Shown here piece after piece: positions 53,426-64,000 of a stretch of 64,000 bases of DNA. The notes beneath the pieces were generated by a model. The model searched no databases. It was not told where the DNA came from and worked only from the letters and a program-made list of their open reading frames with translations. Within the stretch, counting starts at the first letter, position 1. Every line of letters starts with the position of its first letter. This stretch comes from Paracyclopina nana (taxonomy: Eukaryota > Arthropoda > Copepoda > Cyclopoida > Cyclopettidae). The stretch covers positions 4,464,001-4,528,000 of the forward strand of contig JAGUCH010000004.1 of the NCBI GenBank assembly GCA_019096065.1, written 5' to 3'. The position numbers and the translations under genes are program-made.

Positions 53426-56400
53426 CTAAAATTGGTACCACTTCCTATTTTTGTAATGGTTCTTGAGTTCATTAGCTCGGTGCGCGTAAATCTTGGCCTC
53501 GTTGGACATGTTCTCCATTTGGTCCTCGATCTCATTCAACTTCTGTCCTCGCTCAACCATAGCGCGATGTGCTTTGGAGACCTCAGAGGAGCCGCCAGCG
53601 GCATTGGACTGAAGGGGTACCATGCTGGAACCGGTGATATGCTTGGCCACCCCAGATCCCGGTTTGCCAGCACTTTCTCCGAACAGCTCCTCCCGGTCGA
53701 GAGGCTTGGGACCGCCGCCAAAGAGAAGCGACGAGGCGCCCTTGAGGAAGCCTTGCTTCGGGGGCTCGGGCATGGGGATGTCGTCTGTGAACACGCGGCC
53801 CTTCATCTCCGGCAATTGCCTCATGAATTCCGAGCTCACCGAGAACTTCTGGACCTCAGTCGGGTTGGCCATGAAGAGGCCATGGCCATAGTTTGAAAAG
53901 CACATAGTGAGGCCAACCCTGGGACTAGCGTTGGCGAAAAAGTACATGTCTAGCATGGGTCTCAGCGACGGGAGGCTGAAGGCTTTCACGAACCCATCAC
54001 TGGTGTAGGCAACCAAGCAAGGGGTGTACTTGACTCCTCCAAAGTTGATGATTGCGGCCGCTAGCACAGTGGCCGACTCGTTGATGGTTTGAGTGTACAT
54101 TTGTCGTTGAGAGGGTAGGGAGTAGACAGCCGCGGACTTTTCCGTGCAGAACACGACCACTTGCTGATCCCCGGTTGCAGAGGCTGCATTATTGGCCGAG
54201 TCACAACCCACTGTGGTGGAGGAGGCCCCACTCGACGCCACCGAATTGGTGCTGTGCAAATCCGGGTGACGTGACAGGCGAGACGCAGTGGCTTTCACGT
54301 TCTCCAGGGGCTCGTCGTCACGCACTGAGAGGCCATGATTGCTGCAGTCAAAGAGAGCCATGCTCAGAACGGGGCCGCGGATGCGGAAGAGGCTGCCACT
54401 CGGGCTCACCACCACGGGCTCGGTGGTCCTCGGGTCGCCGCGTTCCGGCAAATTGATGACAATGATAACAACTGACCCGAGGCTAGTGCCGACCAACGCA
54501 CACGCTGTCAACGTGTAGTCGTTTTTGGTGGCAAACGTGTCGGCAAACTCCACTGCTGTCACGCCCTCGCTGGAAATGATCTGGTCAAGGCTGTTCATGG
54601 ATGAGCTGAGACTTTTCGAGAAGGACGAGTCGTCCGCAGAGGAGCCCGTTTTTTGCAGCCTTCGGCAGTCGGGGCTCTTGACGCGCGAAAGGCCTCCGTC
54701 CTTTTGCGGCCCCAATAGCTTTTCCCTCTCGGGCTCGCCCGAATTCGGAGCCGGAGTCGCGACGACTTGGCTGTAATTACTGAGGTCAACCCTTTGAATG
54801 AAGTCGGATGGGGAGCCATCTGGCTTGGGAGACTTGGGCATCCGCTGGAACGGGTCTATCGAGCCGTAGAGGTCAGCAGTGCCCATATTGATGAGACACA
54901 CATTTTGCACTACGTCCACAATGACGAGACCAGAGCCATTGCCGTAAGCCATAAGGCTGTAGTTCGCATTCAGAGTCAGGCACTTGACCGGGCTGGGTGC
55001 TTCGCCATTGACCCAAGGGGTGAAGCAGACCAGCTCCGCATGGTAGCCGGGGCTTTTCTTTTGGGCCCCAGGCCGCAGCCTGAGGGGTGTGAAATATTCG
55101 TATGTGGGCTTGTCAAAGTTGAACGCATCCATTGGATCTGTGTAGGCGGAGGTTTGCGAGGCCACCTGCAACAGTGGCCTCGGCGGGAACTCGAAATGCT
55201 GAGGCTTGGAGTTGGGTGACCCTTCGTTGTTCTTTCGCTCCAGACCTTGGCCGAGGTTGGACACCTCGTACACTATTGGAATCTCCATGAACTTTGTTTC
55301 CGTCGCCTTCTCCTTCTTCTGAAACTTGAAGTACATCACATAGGAAGAGGCCCCAGCGATCGCCAAGAGGCGCGACTCGGTGCACAACGTGATGTTGGTG
55401 ACGGCAAACGGGTCCTCATCAAGGACGATGTCAACGCCACTGTTGCCGTCCTTCTTCACTTTCTCGAAGAACTTTGCGGTCTTGATTCGGTAGAGGGATT
55501 GCATGCAAGTGGAGGACGAGTCCCAAAAGCGTATCGACCCATCCGCATGCCCAGTGATGACTAGCTCTGAATAAGCGCAGGTCTCGGACCCGTCGCAGCC
55601 CCCGTCCACCGGCCACTGGCCGGCGGAGAAGCCCTTCCTCTCTTTCGAGGAGCTCATGCAGGTGCCCACGTTGTAGAGAGCACAAATGAGGTCAGCGGGG
55701 CAGTCCACTATGTACTCGCAATACGTCACGGGGGAGTCATTGAAATCCATAGCATAGGGATTCTTGAAGCACGGATAGCCAGGACTTTTGCAGTCGATGG
55801 CCACTACGTCGTTGCTAAGCATAGCTAGAATGGCTTTGGGCTCTTGGTAGTCGTTGGAGAAGGGTGAGTCGGTGACCAGTAGAAAGTCAAGCACGCAGTG
55901 CTCCAGCTCTAAGACAGTCGTGGATTTGCCACGCATGAACGTTATGGCCGGGATCACTCCAGTCACGTCAACGGGAAGGCCACCGGAGAAGACAAAGTAG
56001 TCAGTGTAATTGGTACGGTCCACCTTCCAGATGACCTTTTCAATGGGCTCGCACGGGTCAAACTTGCCCGTTTCTCTGCTCTTCTTGCCGTGGGGGAAGA
56101 TCACCGAGGCTGGCTTCCTGGTGGCCAAGCCTTCGCCCACCTGGGCCACAGGCTTCACATTCCAAGTGACGAGGCTGCCATCGCCATAGGAGCAGACGAA
56201 CTGCTTGCCCTCCATATGCCAACTGATGGACTTGAGGGCCTGATTGTAGATGAACCTCTGCTCGCCTTTTTTCGCGGCCAAGTCCCACAAGCAGATTAGG
56301 CCAGTGTCAAAGCTCACCAGGAGCTTGCTGTTATCCGCCGGGCTTACGCTTATTGTCTTGACAGCCCCTGGAATTGAACGTGCATTCATAAGAAGATTTT

Positions 56401-57261
56401 AACAAGGAGAGCACTACTTGCCTACCAGCTGATATAGTGCGCTCAAAATAACAATACAGCGATAAATTGAAAGAGCAGCAGCGGCAGCGAGGATAATTAA
56501 TTGGAAATACGAGAGTCGTCAAGATGCATTCTGCTTTGCTGCTGAGGTAGGCAAGCCAGCTATGCTGTGAGCCAATACTACGTCCATGATTCTTTCGGAG
56601 TCGGAGATCACTTACCCGGGTGATTTTTTTGGGTGGGATCCATCATCTTGTTCCAATCAATCTTGTAGCCTGACAAGGTCCAATTCTCCATGTTGAGGAT
56701 GTAAACGTTCCCCTTGTCGGTGCCTATGTACAGCCACTTGTCCTGGAACTCGAGGCAAATTTCCATCACCTTTTCCTTGGTCAGCTGCAACGACTGAACG
56801 ATTTCTGGGCTCTTCTTCTTGTAGTCCCACAAGTTGATGGAGTTGTCTGTGCACGCTGTGAGAAGGGTACTCGTGTTGATCACGAAAATGATTTGGAACA
56901 CTGCAGTCTCCTTTTCGTGCCTGAACTCCACGTCAACACCAGGCCGACCGTAGAGCCTGACAGTGCCTGACCTGTTGCCCATGGCCATAATCTTCTGGAT
57001 GGGGTCAAAGGCCAAAGCGGTGGGCTTGTGAGGGAAGCCATGTCTAAAGGTGAACTCTGCAGTGAACTGGTCAGCCACCAACGATTCGATGATGTCTTGC
57101 TCTAGCCTGACTGGCCCTCCGGAACCTGCCGCACCTGCACCCTGGCCGGCAGCGCCTGCCGCTCCGCCGCCCCCGGGTGGGGAGGGAGAGTTGACACTCT
57201 GGCGGAGGTTGTCAATCACACCCTTGATGGAGACAAACCGTTTCATTTTGTTGGTTGACAT
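53426..57261 (-). CDS. STXBP5: tomosyn (syntaxin-binding protein 5 family)
   Basis: Inhibitory regulator of SNARE assembly that binds syntaxin/SNAP-25. Two coding exons, 56616-57261 and 53426-56367, give 1195 aa (the family is about 1100-1190). The splice joins NHPG to AVKTISVSPADN, a WD40 strand. The N-terminus RFVSIKGVIDNLRQSV is typical. A Gly/Ala-rich insert follows (GGGGAAGAAGQGAGAAG), then a long WD40 double-propeller region. The linker is Ser-rich and hypervariable (~620-690). The C-terminal R-SNARE coiled coil is complete: AHRAMVERGQKLNEIEDQ through NHYKNRKWYQF. The second exon is a single 2.9-kb block, fewer introns than vertebrate genes. Cytosolic/synaptic role inferred from the family. 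Confidence 0.95.
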
Positions 57262-58757
57262 GTTGTTAGCAGATCCGTGATGTTGTCCGTGGCTGGAATT
57301 GCAGCAGCCTCATTCTGGTTCAATCTCTGAGTGGTGTTGCAGTTGCAGACCAATCGTCTCACAAGTCGAAGATGATCATGCTGGCTATGTGATAAGCTCT
57401 TTAGTCCAGAGGGGAAGGACAAGGACTGGCTCTGCTGCAGTAGTAGCAGTCGTGACCTCGAAGAGCCGTCGTAGTCAACATGAAAGAAGAGGGAGGGGAG
57501 ACCTGCAGTAGCAGCCAGCAACCTCAACCATTACCATTCGAGGCTGTCGCGGCCTGCTTGCAGCTAACACATGTGTTAATTCCTGCTGCTGCCGCCGCCG
57601 AGAGGAAAAAGAAAGGCACGTCACGAGATGAGCAGGCCCCTCACAAGGACGGAGGAGGCCTTTCGAAGGGAAAGCACTGGCCTTTCACAACTGCAAGCCA
57701 GGCCGAGGCTGGCCTGGGCGAACCGACCGAGGTCGCGCTGGCTTCGGCAGTAACACCGCCACCACACTTAATAACGTGGCCTCAGTGGAAAGAAGCGAAT
57801 GCGGAGGCTCATCTTCACCACTGCCACCGCAAAGCTGTTGCTGCAGCCTGCAAGACTCTTGCTGTTGCTATATACTTCTCCTGAAAAACATAACGTAGCG
57901 GGGGATCAAATGACGAGCACCACTGCTGGAAAAGGGCGATAAAAAGCTTGCACTATATGTCACTCTTGCTGCTCCTATATGATGAGCCTCATTTTTCCTG
58001 CTGCTTTACTTTTTCGGACACCTGATTAAAGTTGCTCACAAAGTGGGAGTACCTGATGTTTTTGCTTGAGGCTGCGAGCCAAGATTCTCGGACGCAACTG
58101 AGGTTGACGCAGCTGATTTCACAAGTTCTTTTCGGTGACCTGAGCGGCTGGAACGTGTCACGACGCAAAAGGCTGAAAAAGAGTTGAGTTTCTCATGTGC
58201 GTGAATTTCTCACCAGATTTTAGTTTTTGAAGGTAACCGAGCACTGTTTTCATGGGCAAAACAAAAACTTTTGTTGGTCACATTACTTCATTGTTATTTG
58301 ACTTTTTTTACTTTAAAGAGTCTGGTGCTCGGCGATTTTAGACAATTTCACAGTACGTTTGGCGATTTAACGAAAATCATTTGTTTAGTTGTGATATTTT
58401 TAAGATGTTTAGTTAAATCGAGGTATTTTTTTCCCGAGTTACTTACTGATCTTTTTAAAAATTGGTCTTGGAAGAGAGTGGCCTTTTTTGAAAGTAAATG
58501 GCCGAATTTGAAAAGACTTATGGTTGCCAAACACTCGCCATCCTAGTTGACGTGGAATATTTAACGTTACTCAACAAGGAGGAGAAGAGTCTGCTCTCAC
58601 TCATTTCATTCTTTGCCGTTTGTTTCACCTTTCACTCGGTAAGTACAAAATTCGCCACAGTTTAGCCCCTTAATGATGTGACAGTTTTTCTTGGCTTGTG
58701 CTGATAGCAATTCAATGTCATATCGTTACTCCATCTGTTGCATTTGCCTTCGCAGAA
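57262..58757. other. divergent promoter region of tomosyn and signal peptide peptidase
   Basis: 1.5 kb between divergent starts. A likely non-coding first exon of the SPP gene ends at CACTCG|GTAAGT (58638/58639), spliced to the acceptor at 58754-58755. The open frame 57480-57884 is GC-rich and low complexity, with no domain. It probably lies in the tomosyn 5' region. Confidence 0.5.
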
Positions 58758-59957
58758 ATGGCTGATGTTATCAAGGAGAAGCTGGAAGAAGTTGTTGAGA
58801 CTGTGGTTCAAAATGCATCTGAGGCCGTAGCAAATGCCACAGCTAGAACGCCCTCAACGCCTGAAGGCATGGCTACGGCCTATGGCAGTCTTGTCATCAT
58901 GGCCTTGGTGCCAATTTACTTTGGAGCTTTTCGGTCTATCGAATCCTATGAGGAAATGAAACGTCAGGGTGAAAAGACTGGTGAGAAGCCCGAGACTATG
59001 ACTCAAAGGGATGCTGCCATGTTCCCCATCATCGCCTCGTGTGCCCTCTTCGGCCTCTACCTATTTTTCCAGTTCTTTTCCAAAGAGCACATCAACCTAC
59101 TGCTCTCCGTGTACTTTTTTGTGCTCGGCAGTTTTGCCTTGGCCCACATCCTTGGCCCATGGGCTAGCAAACACCTCTTGAGGCATTTCCTACCGTCGGA
59201 GCATTTTTGCTTCCTCTTTTCCCGAGGAGCCGGAGTCGAGCACGAAGAACTTATCAAATACGAGTTCACCACCCATGATCTTGCCACCCTTGTCATCTGC
59301 ACCTTGGTCGGTGTTTGGTACTTCCTCAAGAAGCACTGGATTGCCAACAATCTCTTTGGACTGGCTTTTGCCATCAATGGTGTGGAGCTGCTCCACCTGA
59401 ACAATGTCATGACAGGCTGCATTCTCCTCGGAGGACTCTTCCTCTATGACATCTTTTGGGTGTTTGGAACTGACGTGGTAAGTGTTCAACTTGATGCATA
59501 TTCTGTTGACAATTGATTAATAATTTGAAATATGTAGATGGTGACCGTTGCTAAATCCTTCGAAGCTCCCATCAAGCTCGTCTTCCCTCAAGACCTTCTC
59601 GAGAATGGGCTGAATGCCACGAATATGGCCATGCTTGGCCTCGGAGACATTGTGATCCCTGGCATCTTTGTGGCCCTTCTTCTCAGATATGACCGGTCTC
59701 TCAAACGCAACTCCAACTTTTACTTCAACGTCACATTCATCGCATACCTCGCTGGCCTCCTCACTACCATTGCTGTTATGCATTTTTTCAAGCATGCACA
59801 ACCAGCTCTCTTGTACCTGGTGCCGGCTTGCATCGGAACCCCGCTCTTCTTTGCCCTGTGTCGCGGTGACCTCAAGTCCATGTTCAGCTATGCTGACCAC
59901 CCCGATGTAGAGGCCAAGGCAAGCGATGACATTGATAAGAAGAAGAAGGCGAAATAA
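58758..59957 (+). CDS. HM13: signal peptide peptidase (intramembrane aspartyl protease)
   Basis: ER GXGD-type protease that clears cleaved signal peptides. Coding exons 58758-59477 and 59538-59957, 379 aa (family ~377). Glycosylatable Asn-rich N-terminus (NASEAVANAT). Nine hydrophobic segments. Catalytic motifs YDIFWVF (first Asp) and GLGD (second Asp) lie on adjacent membrane helices, and QPALLYLVP supplies the PAL motif. The C-terminus ends KKKKAK, a KKxx-type ER retrieval signal. The start follows an acceptor by 2 bp (CGCAG AA ATG). An in-frame ATG at 58698 lies inside the 5' intron and is not used. The gene is first in a tight tandem with BET1 and HIBCH. Confidence 0.96.
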
Positions 59958-60167
59958 AGCGCACAACCTTAGTACTTTGTGGTATTACAAATCTCGTTGT
60001 TTTACACGGCATCAAAACAGAAGAAATCCGTAACCCATATGTGCTTATATGTATTGATACTGATGTGCTTCACAAACTAAGTTGAGAAAAAACATTAAAT
60101 TATCGCATTTGTGGAACCCATATGGACGACCCGTTGTTAAATTTTCGTCTTTTTTTCCGTTTCAGAC

Positions 60168-60491
60168 ATGAGAAACAATAGAGCTTCTGAGGACATTTTG
60201 GAGGCCCAAAATCGTGAATATCACGTGAGACTGGCCAGCAAGTCCTCCGTGCTCAAATCCTTGGCATACGACATTGAAATGGAAGCCAAAGATCACAACC
60301 GTTTGCTTGATCACATGGACGATGATTTTGATAGCACGGGAAACTTCCTAAGCGGGACACTGAACAGAGTGAATAAAATGATTGGCTCCTCAAGAAACAA
60401 TCGCAAGCTTATGTGCTACGTAGTGGCTGGAGTGGTCTTTTTCCTTTTTGTACTCTACTTTCTCTCCACAAGGCTGACATCATCCACTTGA
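60168..60491 (+). CDS. BET1: BET1 Golgi/ER vesicle Qc-SNARE
   Basis: 107 aa, single coding exon. A SNARE motif at ~25-80 (LASKSSVLKSLAYDIEMEAK, with the zero-layer Asp/Gln region DHMDDDFDSTGNFL) is followed by a C-terminal tail anchor (YVVAGVVFFLFVLYFLSTRL). Length and order match BET1 of the ER-Golgi SNARE complex. The ATG lies 2 bp after a strong acceptor (TTTCCGTTTCAG AC ATG). The SPP stop is only 210 bp upstream. Confidence 0.93.
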   Translation: MRNNRASEDILEAQNREYHVRLASKSSVLKSLAYDIEMEAKDHNRLLDHMDDDFDSTGNFLSGTLNRVNKMIGSSRNNRKLMCYVVAGVVFFLFVLYFLSTRLTSST

Positions 60492-60625
60492 GTGAAGAAG
60501 ATTTGTAATTAGCAACAGCCTCCTCGTCTGTGATAACATTTGCTATTAATGAATAAGAAATTTGGACATCTTGGTTTGCTTGCTTGCAGTGTGCTGTGTA
60601 ACCAATGTACTTTCTTTAAGGTATC

Positions 60626-61756
60626 ATGAGCCGCCTGGTGAGCAGAGCAAGTAACCTGGCCAGGTCGTGTGGTCCGCCTCAGCAGATACTCAGAATGATG
60701 TGCAGCTCCACAAATGCTCAGGAAGACGTTTTCTTTCAAGTCAAGAACAATGTGGGCATTGTGACTTTGAACAGACCCAAAGCTCTGAATGCCCTTAATC
60801 TGCAAATGGCCAACCAAATCTACCCTAAGCTCAAGGAGTGGGAAAGCTCCTTGAAATTTGTCATCATAGAAGGCAGCGGAGGAAAGGCCTTTTGTGCAGG
60901 CGGTGACATCCGCTCAATTACTAGCCAACCAAAAGGATCTGCTAGTCAAGCCGAGTTCTTTTACAACGAGTACAAGGTCAATCATTTGATTGGAACTCTG
61001 AAAATTCCCTACGTTGCACTGATTGATGGCATCACCATGGGAGGTGGAGTGGGCCTCTCAGTGCATGCTCCTTACAGGGTGGCCACGCCAAAAACTCTGT
61101 TTGCCATGCCTGAGACTGCCATTGGACTAGTGCCTGATGTTGGAGGCTCCCATTTCTTGCCAAGGCTGGAAGGAGAGCTTGGTACTTACCTCGCACTGAC
61201 CGGTCACAGGCTTAAAGGATCGGATTGTCTGCATGCTGGAATTGCTACTCACGCATGCAACAATGTCGAGGCTGTGAAAGAGGAGCTTCTGAGCGGAGCT
61301 AACACCAAAGAGGATATCGAAGCAATACTCGATCATCATTTGGAGGATTTCGAAGAGCAGGGCTTCTCCCTTGAAGAAAAGCTGCCTTTGATTGATGACT
61401 GCTTCAAGGAAAACTCTGTTGAGGCCATTCTAGCAAATTTGAAGCAAGTCGATGATGAGTGGAGCCACAAGACTGCTCAAACCATGGAGAAAATGTCACC
61501 CACTTCCATGAAAGTCACGCTCAAAATGTTGCGTGAAGGTGGCCAATTAAACCTCCACGACTGCCTTCGGATGGAGTACAGATTGGTCAGACGATGCTGT
61601 GAAGACTCGGACTTTTACGAAGGTGTTCGTGCGCTGCTAGTGGATAAGGACAATTCTCCCAAATGGGAGCCTAGCAAACTTGAACAGGTTGATCAAGTCA
61701 GGGTTGATCACTACTTTAGTCCCTTGCCGGAAGGCCAAGAATTGGAGTTTGATTAG
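60626..61756 (+). CDS. HIBCH: 3-hydroxyisobutyryl-CoA hydrolase, mitochondrial
   Basis: Valine catabolism; hydrolyses 3-hydroxyisobutyryl-CoA. 376 aa, single exon. The N-terminus MSRLVSRASNLARSCG is Arg/Ser-rich without acidic residues, consistent with a mitochondrial presequence. The crotonase fold shows LNRPKALNALNLQMA, oxyanion-hole segment KAFCAGGDIRS, ITMGGGVGLSVH, and the HIBCH-type MPETAIGLVPDVGGSHFLPRL with the catalytic Glu. The C-terminal extension (DCLRMEYRLVRRC ... FYEGVRALLVDKD) separates it from enoyl-CoA hydratase. The ATG follows TTTCTTTAAG by 5 bp. The BET1 stop is 135 bp upstream. Confidence 0.95.
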   Translation: MSRLVSRASNLARSCGPPQQILRMMCSSTNAQEDVFFQVKNNVGIVTLNRPKALNALNLQMANQIYPKLKEWESSLKFVIIEGSGGKAFCAGGDIRSITSQPKGSASQAEFFYNEYKVNHLIGTLKIPYVALIDGITMGGGVGLSVHAPYRVATPKTLFAMPETAIGLVPDVGGSHFLPRLEGELGTYLALTGHRLKGSDCLHAGIATHACNNVEAVKEELLSGANTKEDIEAILDHHLEDFEEQGFSLEEKLPLIDDCFKENSVEAILANLKQVDDEWSHKTAQTMEKMSPTSMKVTLKMLREGGQLNLHDCLRMEYRLVRRCCEDSDFYEGVRALLVDKDNSPKWEPSKLEQVDQVRVDHYFSPLPEGQELEFD

Positions 61757-61909
61757 CAATATCTCGTAATTATATTTATCATTAGCAAAAAATAGCTATA
61801 TAGAATATCGTACAAAAAAACGTATTTCCATACTTATCGTTCGTGTGAGAAACGAGAGCACCATTGCACTACTCTGACATGTTTCACAACTGTTAATCAT
61901 TATGGCACG

Positions 61910-62818
61910 TTACTTGGTGGCAGCCTCAGTGGGGCGATCAGGTAAGGGAAATGGCCTCCTTAGCTCCATTTTTCTGGCAGGAGGCCGTTGCGTATCGACA
62001 GGTCGCACGAGTGGTGATGTTTGACTAGTAAGGCTGTAGTTATTGTTATTGGCAGGAGACTGATTGGCCTTTGCAGCCAAGTATTTCGCTTCGAGAAGTT
62101 TCCCCTCTAGTAAAGCCATTTGTGCATCAAATTGACTTAGGGGACTGCTGTCATTATAGTCATTATTATCATGCTCCGCATCGCTGCCTCCGGCCTTTTT
62201 GCGGCGTTCAACCTCCATTGCGACTGCATCAGCGAGGGCTGCAGTCGCAGTCTTTATGTATTGCTCGGACTTGGCAAGGTTTTCATCGAGAGCTTTAACG
62301 CGCTGGCTCAAAGCTGCAACTTCTCCGTCGACCCTTTTCAATTGAGACCTCATTATGTTGTGCAGTTCATTCTTGATGATACTGAACCTAGAAGAACAAT
62401 GGACAATTTTAGACGAGCAGTTAGTCGACAGGTGGCGCTAGTAGTTTGTCTGCCTTGCCCGTTCAGCCCACGGCCGTGCAGCCCAGCAGGGAAACACTAG
62501 CGCCCACTTGCGCTAAAATAAAACAGCATACTTCATCATGGTCTCGCTGCCAAATCCAGTCGATCCAAAGGCCAATCCTGGATAGTCAGCGCATCTATTC
62601 TGTCTTCGCTCCTTCTTCTGTTTTTCTTTTTCAGCAATTTCCTCAGTACGCAGTGATGTACATCTGAGTCTAGACAGTTCTGCTGTCTCCTCGTCGTCCT
62701 CGGAGGCCAATTGCTGTTGGTTGGATGACAGGTCGTTTTCGAGGAGTTCTTCTTCATTTTCTCTTGGAGACATGTTGGCCTCATCAAGAGTGGTTGTTAT
62801 AGGTGGTGAGTCGAGCAT
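61910..62818 (-). CDS. coiled-coil protein, unidentified
   Basis: Two exons, 62532-62818 and 61910-62387, 254 aa, joined through MMK / FSIIKNELHN (intron 144 bp). The acidic N-terminal half has a conserved-looking block RRQNRCADYPGLAFGSTGFG. The coiled coil FSIIKNELHNIMRSQLKRVD and VAALSQRVKALDENLAKSEQ spans ~96-150. The C-terminus is low complexity (NNNN, PP), ending RPTEAATK. The motif block suggests an orthologue exists elsewhere in animals, but I cannot name it. Met1 is chosen as the first ATG; Met16 is an alternative. Convergent with HIBCH, 153 bp apart. Confidence 0.72.
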
Positions 62819-63407
62819 CCAGTTAGTAGTATATCTTCGACGAGCTCCTGCAACGACAAGAGAAAACGGAATGAAGGAAGGTCAGCCGAGATAATTAGAA
62901 TGTGACCATACCTTGTGTTTTCGCTCATGTTCACGAGCATCGACTGACTCAAAATTAGGCAGTAGCTCGGGGCAGAACAGAGAGCGTCAGCAAGGCCAAG
63001 TGCTGATGATGTCGATGTTATACATGTGTGCACATGACGTCGGCCGGGTTGGGTAGCACCACTCCACATGCAAGCTGCTTGCTCCAGCAACGAAAAGAAA
63101 TTCGGCTAGAAATCATAGGCTGTGCGCACTTGGGCTATCAGAGCAGAGCAGGCGCGGTTGCGCTAGCTAACGTCCTGCTACTGATTGACATTGGCTAAAA
63201 GTTCCGACGCAACAATGTCAGCGAAATAATCATGCAACCTTTCTTCAAATTATGATGCCATCGGAACAAATGGTTGTTGATTTTAATTTATTTTTTATTC
63301 CAGGTAAGGATCAACTGAATTTTTGATTTTCTCGCCAAATTAATTCAAGTTAGGGAATATTAGCATTTTAATTTCTATACTATTATTCCACAATTTCTCG
63401 ACATCTC
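62819..63407. other. intergenic region
   Basis: Promoter side of the coiled-coil gene. No coding frame or repeat recognised. Confidence 0.4.
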
Positions 63408-63480
63408 GCCCTCGTGGCCTAATGGATAAGGCATCGGTCTCCTAAACCGGGGATTGGGGGTTCGAGTCCCCCCGAGGGTA
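63408..63480 (+). tRNA. tRNA-Arg (CCU anticodon)
   Basis: 73 nt with a complete cloverleaf. Acceptor GCCCTCG pairs with CGAGGGT (terminal G-U), discriminator A. D-arm GGCCTAATGGATAAGGC, anticodon stem CGGT/ACCG with loop CTCCTAA (anticodon CCT), T-arm GGGGGTTCGAGTCCCCC. A-box and B-box consensus are intact. No intron and no encoded CCA. A T-run follows within 10 bp. Confidence 0.97.
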
Positions 63481-63544
63481 AACTTTTTGGGAGTTTTTAT
63501 AAAACGTCCAATTACTAAGAGTTGCATTAGGGTCAACATCATGG

Positions 63545-63960
63545 GTGACATTACCTGGGATTATTACGGATCATGCCTGGTACCACCAGAACAATCCGTC
63601 GTACTTGGTACTACAAAACGCATCTTCCCTGGTGCAACAAAACACATTGTGCCTGGAACTACTGCTAGACCAAACAAAAGGGAGCAGTCTTGTATTTGAC
63701 TACCAAGTCCAGTTTTACTTGGATAGCTAAGTCTTGCATTGTCAGGCAGGTCTTGCTTGAACTGCCAAGCCTTGTTTGATCAGCCAAGTCCTGTTTGGTA
63801 GGTTTTCTTTGTGACCCAAGCTTGGTATATTATTGTTTGCAAAATCATGCATAGTAAGTGTTGCTTGAAAAGTTTTGCTTTGTAAATCTTGCTTGGTAAG
63901 TTTTACTTGGCAAGTCTTCCTTTGTAAGCCTTGCTTGGTCAATCACCCAAGTGTTGTGCA
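63545..63960 (+). repeat. CTTGGTA-type minisatellites
   Basis: 63560-63665 has ~28-bp units around CTTGGTACTACAAAACGCAT. 63720-63945 has ~20-bp units around CTTGCTTGGTAAGTCTTG. Open frames here are products of the repeats. Confidence 0.65.
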
Positions 63961-64000
63961 AGGAATTCTCACTTTATTATATTTTGCACAAGAAAAAAAT

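Noticed and set aside
53366-53896. Long open frames opposite tomosyn and other large CDSs
   Set aside because: Antisense shadows of strongly supported coding exons.
57480-57884. 134-codon frame upstream of tomosyn
   Set aside because: Low-complexity GC-rich sequence in a promoter/5' UTR region with no recognisable domain.
60626-61756. HIBCH as bacterial contamination or horizontal transfer because it is intronless
   Set aside because: Sequence and mitochondrial presequence are animal-like and it sits between spliced animal genes.

Overview
The window is animal nuclear DNA, most likely from an arthropod with a compact genome. Genes are single-copy metazoan orthologues (MCM7, HPD, MKK4, KIAA2013, tomosyn, signal peptide peptidase, BET1, HIBCH). 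Many introns are only about 50-70 bp, with GT/AG boundaries that rejoin the reading frames exactly, and BEL/Pao and Ty3-like retroelements are present. I cannot name the species.

Layout. 1-16.2 kb is gene-dense: the 3' part of MCM7, then HPD, a leucine-rich-repeat gene (minus), a small helix-loop-helix gene, single-exon MKK4 (minus), a KIAA2013 orthologue and a Mpo1-like gene (minus). 17.1-18.5 kb is an inverted-repeat element carrying a decayed tRNA-like sequence. 18.5-22.0 kb is an 11-exon minus-strand gene joining a signal peptide, a CUB-like and an EGF-like module to a flavin amine-oxidase-type domain. 22.5-31.2 kb is repeat-rich: minisatellites and two related Ty3-like elements on the minus strand, the first with a clear -1 frameshift signal at its gag/pro junction.

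32.3-48.1 kb is a stack of nested transposons. The outer layer is a hAT-like element (8-bp duplication TTATTGCG). Inside it lies a long foldback element with arms of about 415 bp and a loop full of self-complementary minisatellites. Inside the right arm lie a 502-bp MITE and an intact 10.8-kb BEL/Pao retrotransposon (identical 324-bp LTRs, 5-bp duplication GACAG). The left arm keeps the empty sites of both inner insertions. The BEL element has a 2167-aa gag-pol frame and a second 1131-aa frame. That second frame carries an SR-rich region, what looks like a DEDDy 3'-5' exonuclease domain, and three zinc knuckles; I consider it the most unusual item here.

48.3-63.5 kb returns to host genes: a cysteine-rich protein, a secreted saposin-type protein, a 1-kb TTAA-flanked foldback element, tomosyn (minus), signal peptide peptidase, BET1 and HIBCH in tight tandem, a coiled-coil protein (minus) and tRNA-Arg(CCU).

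The host genes are mostly unrelated housekeeping and secretory-pathway genes. Tomosyn and BET1 are SNARE-pathway proteins, and signal peptide peptidase and BET1 both act at ER/early-secretory membranes, but nothing suggests that this clustering is functional beyond compactness. Exon boundaries were placed by eye from frame continuity and splice consensus, with no transcript evidence.
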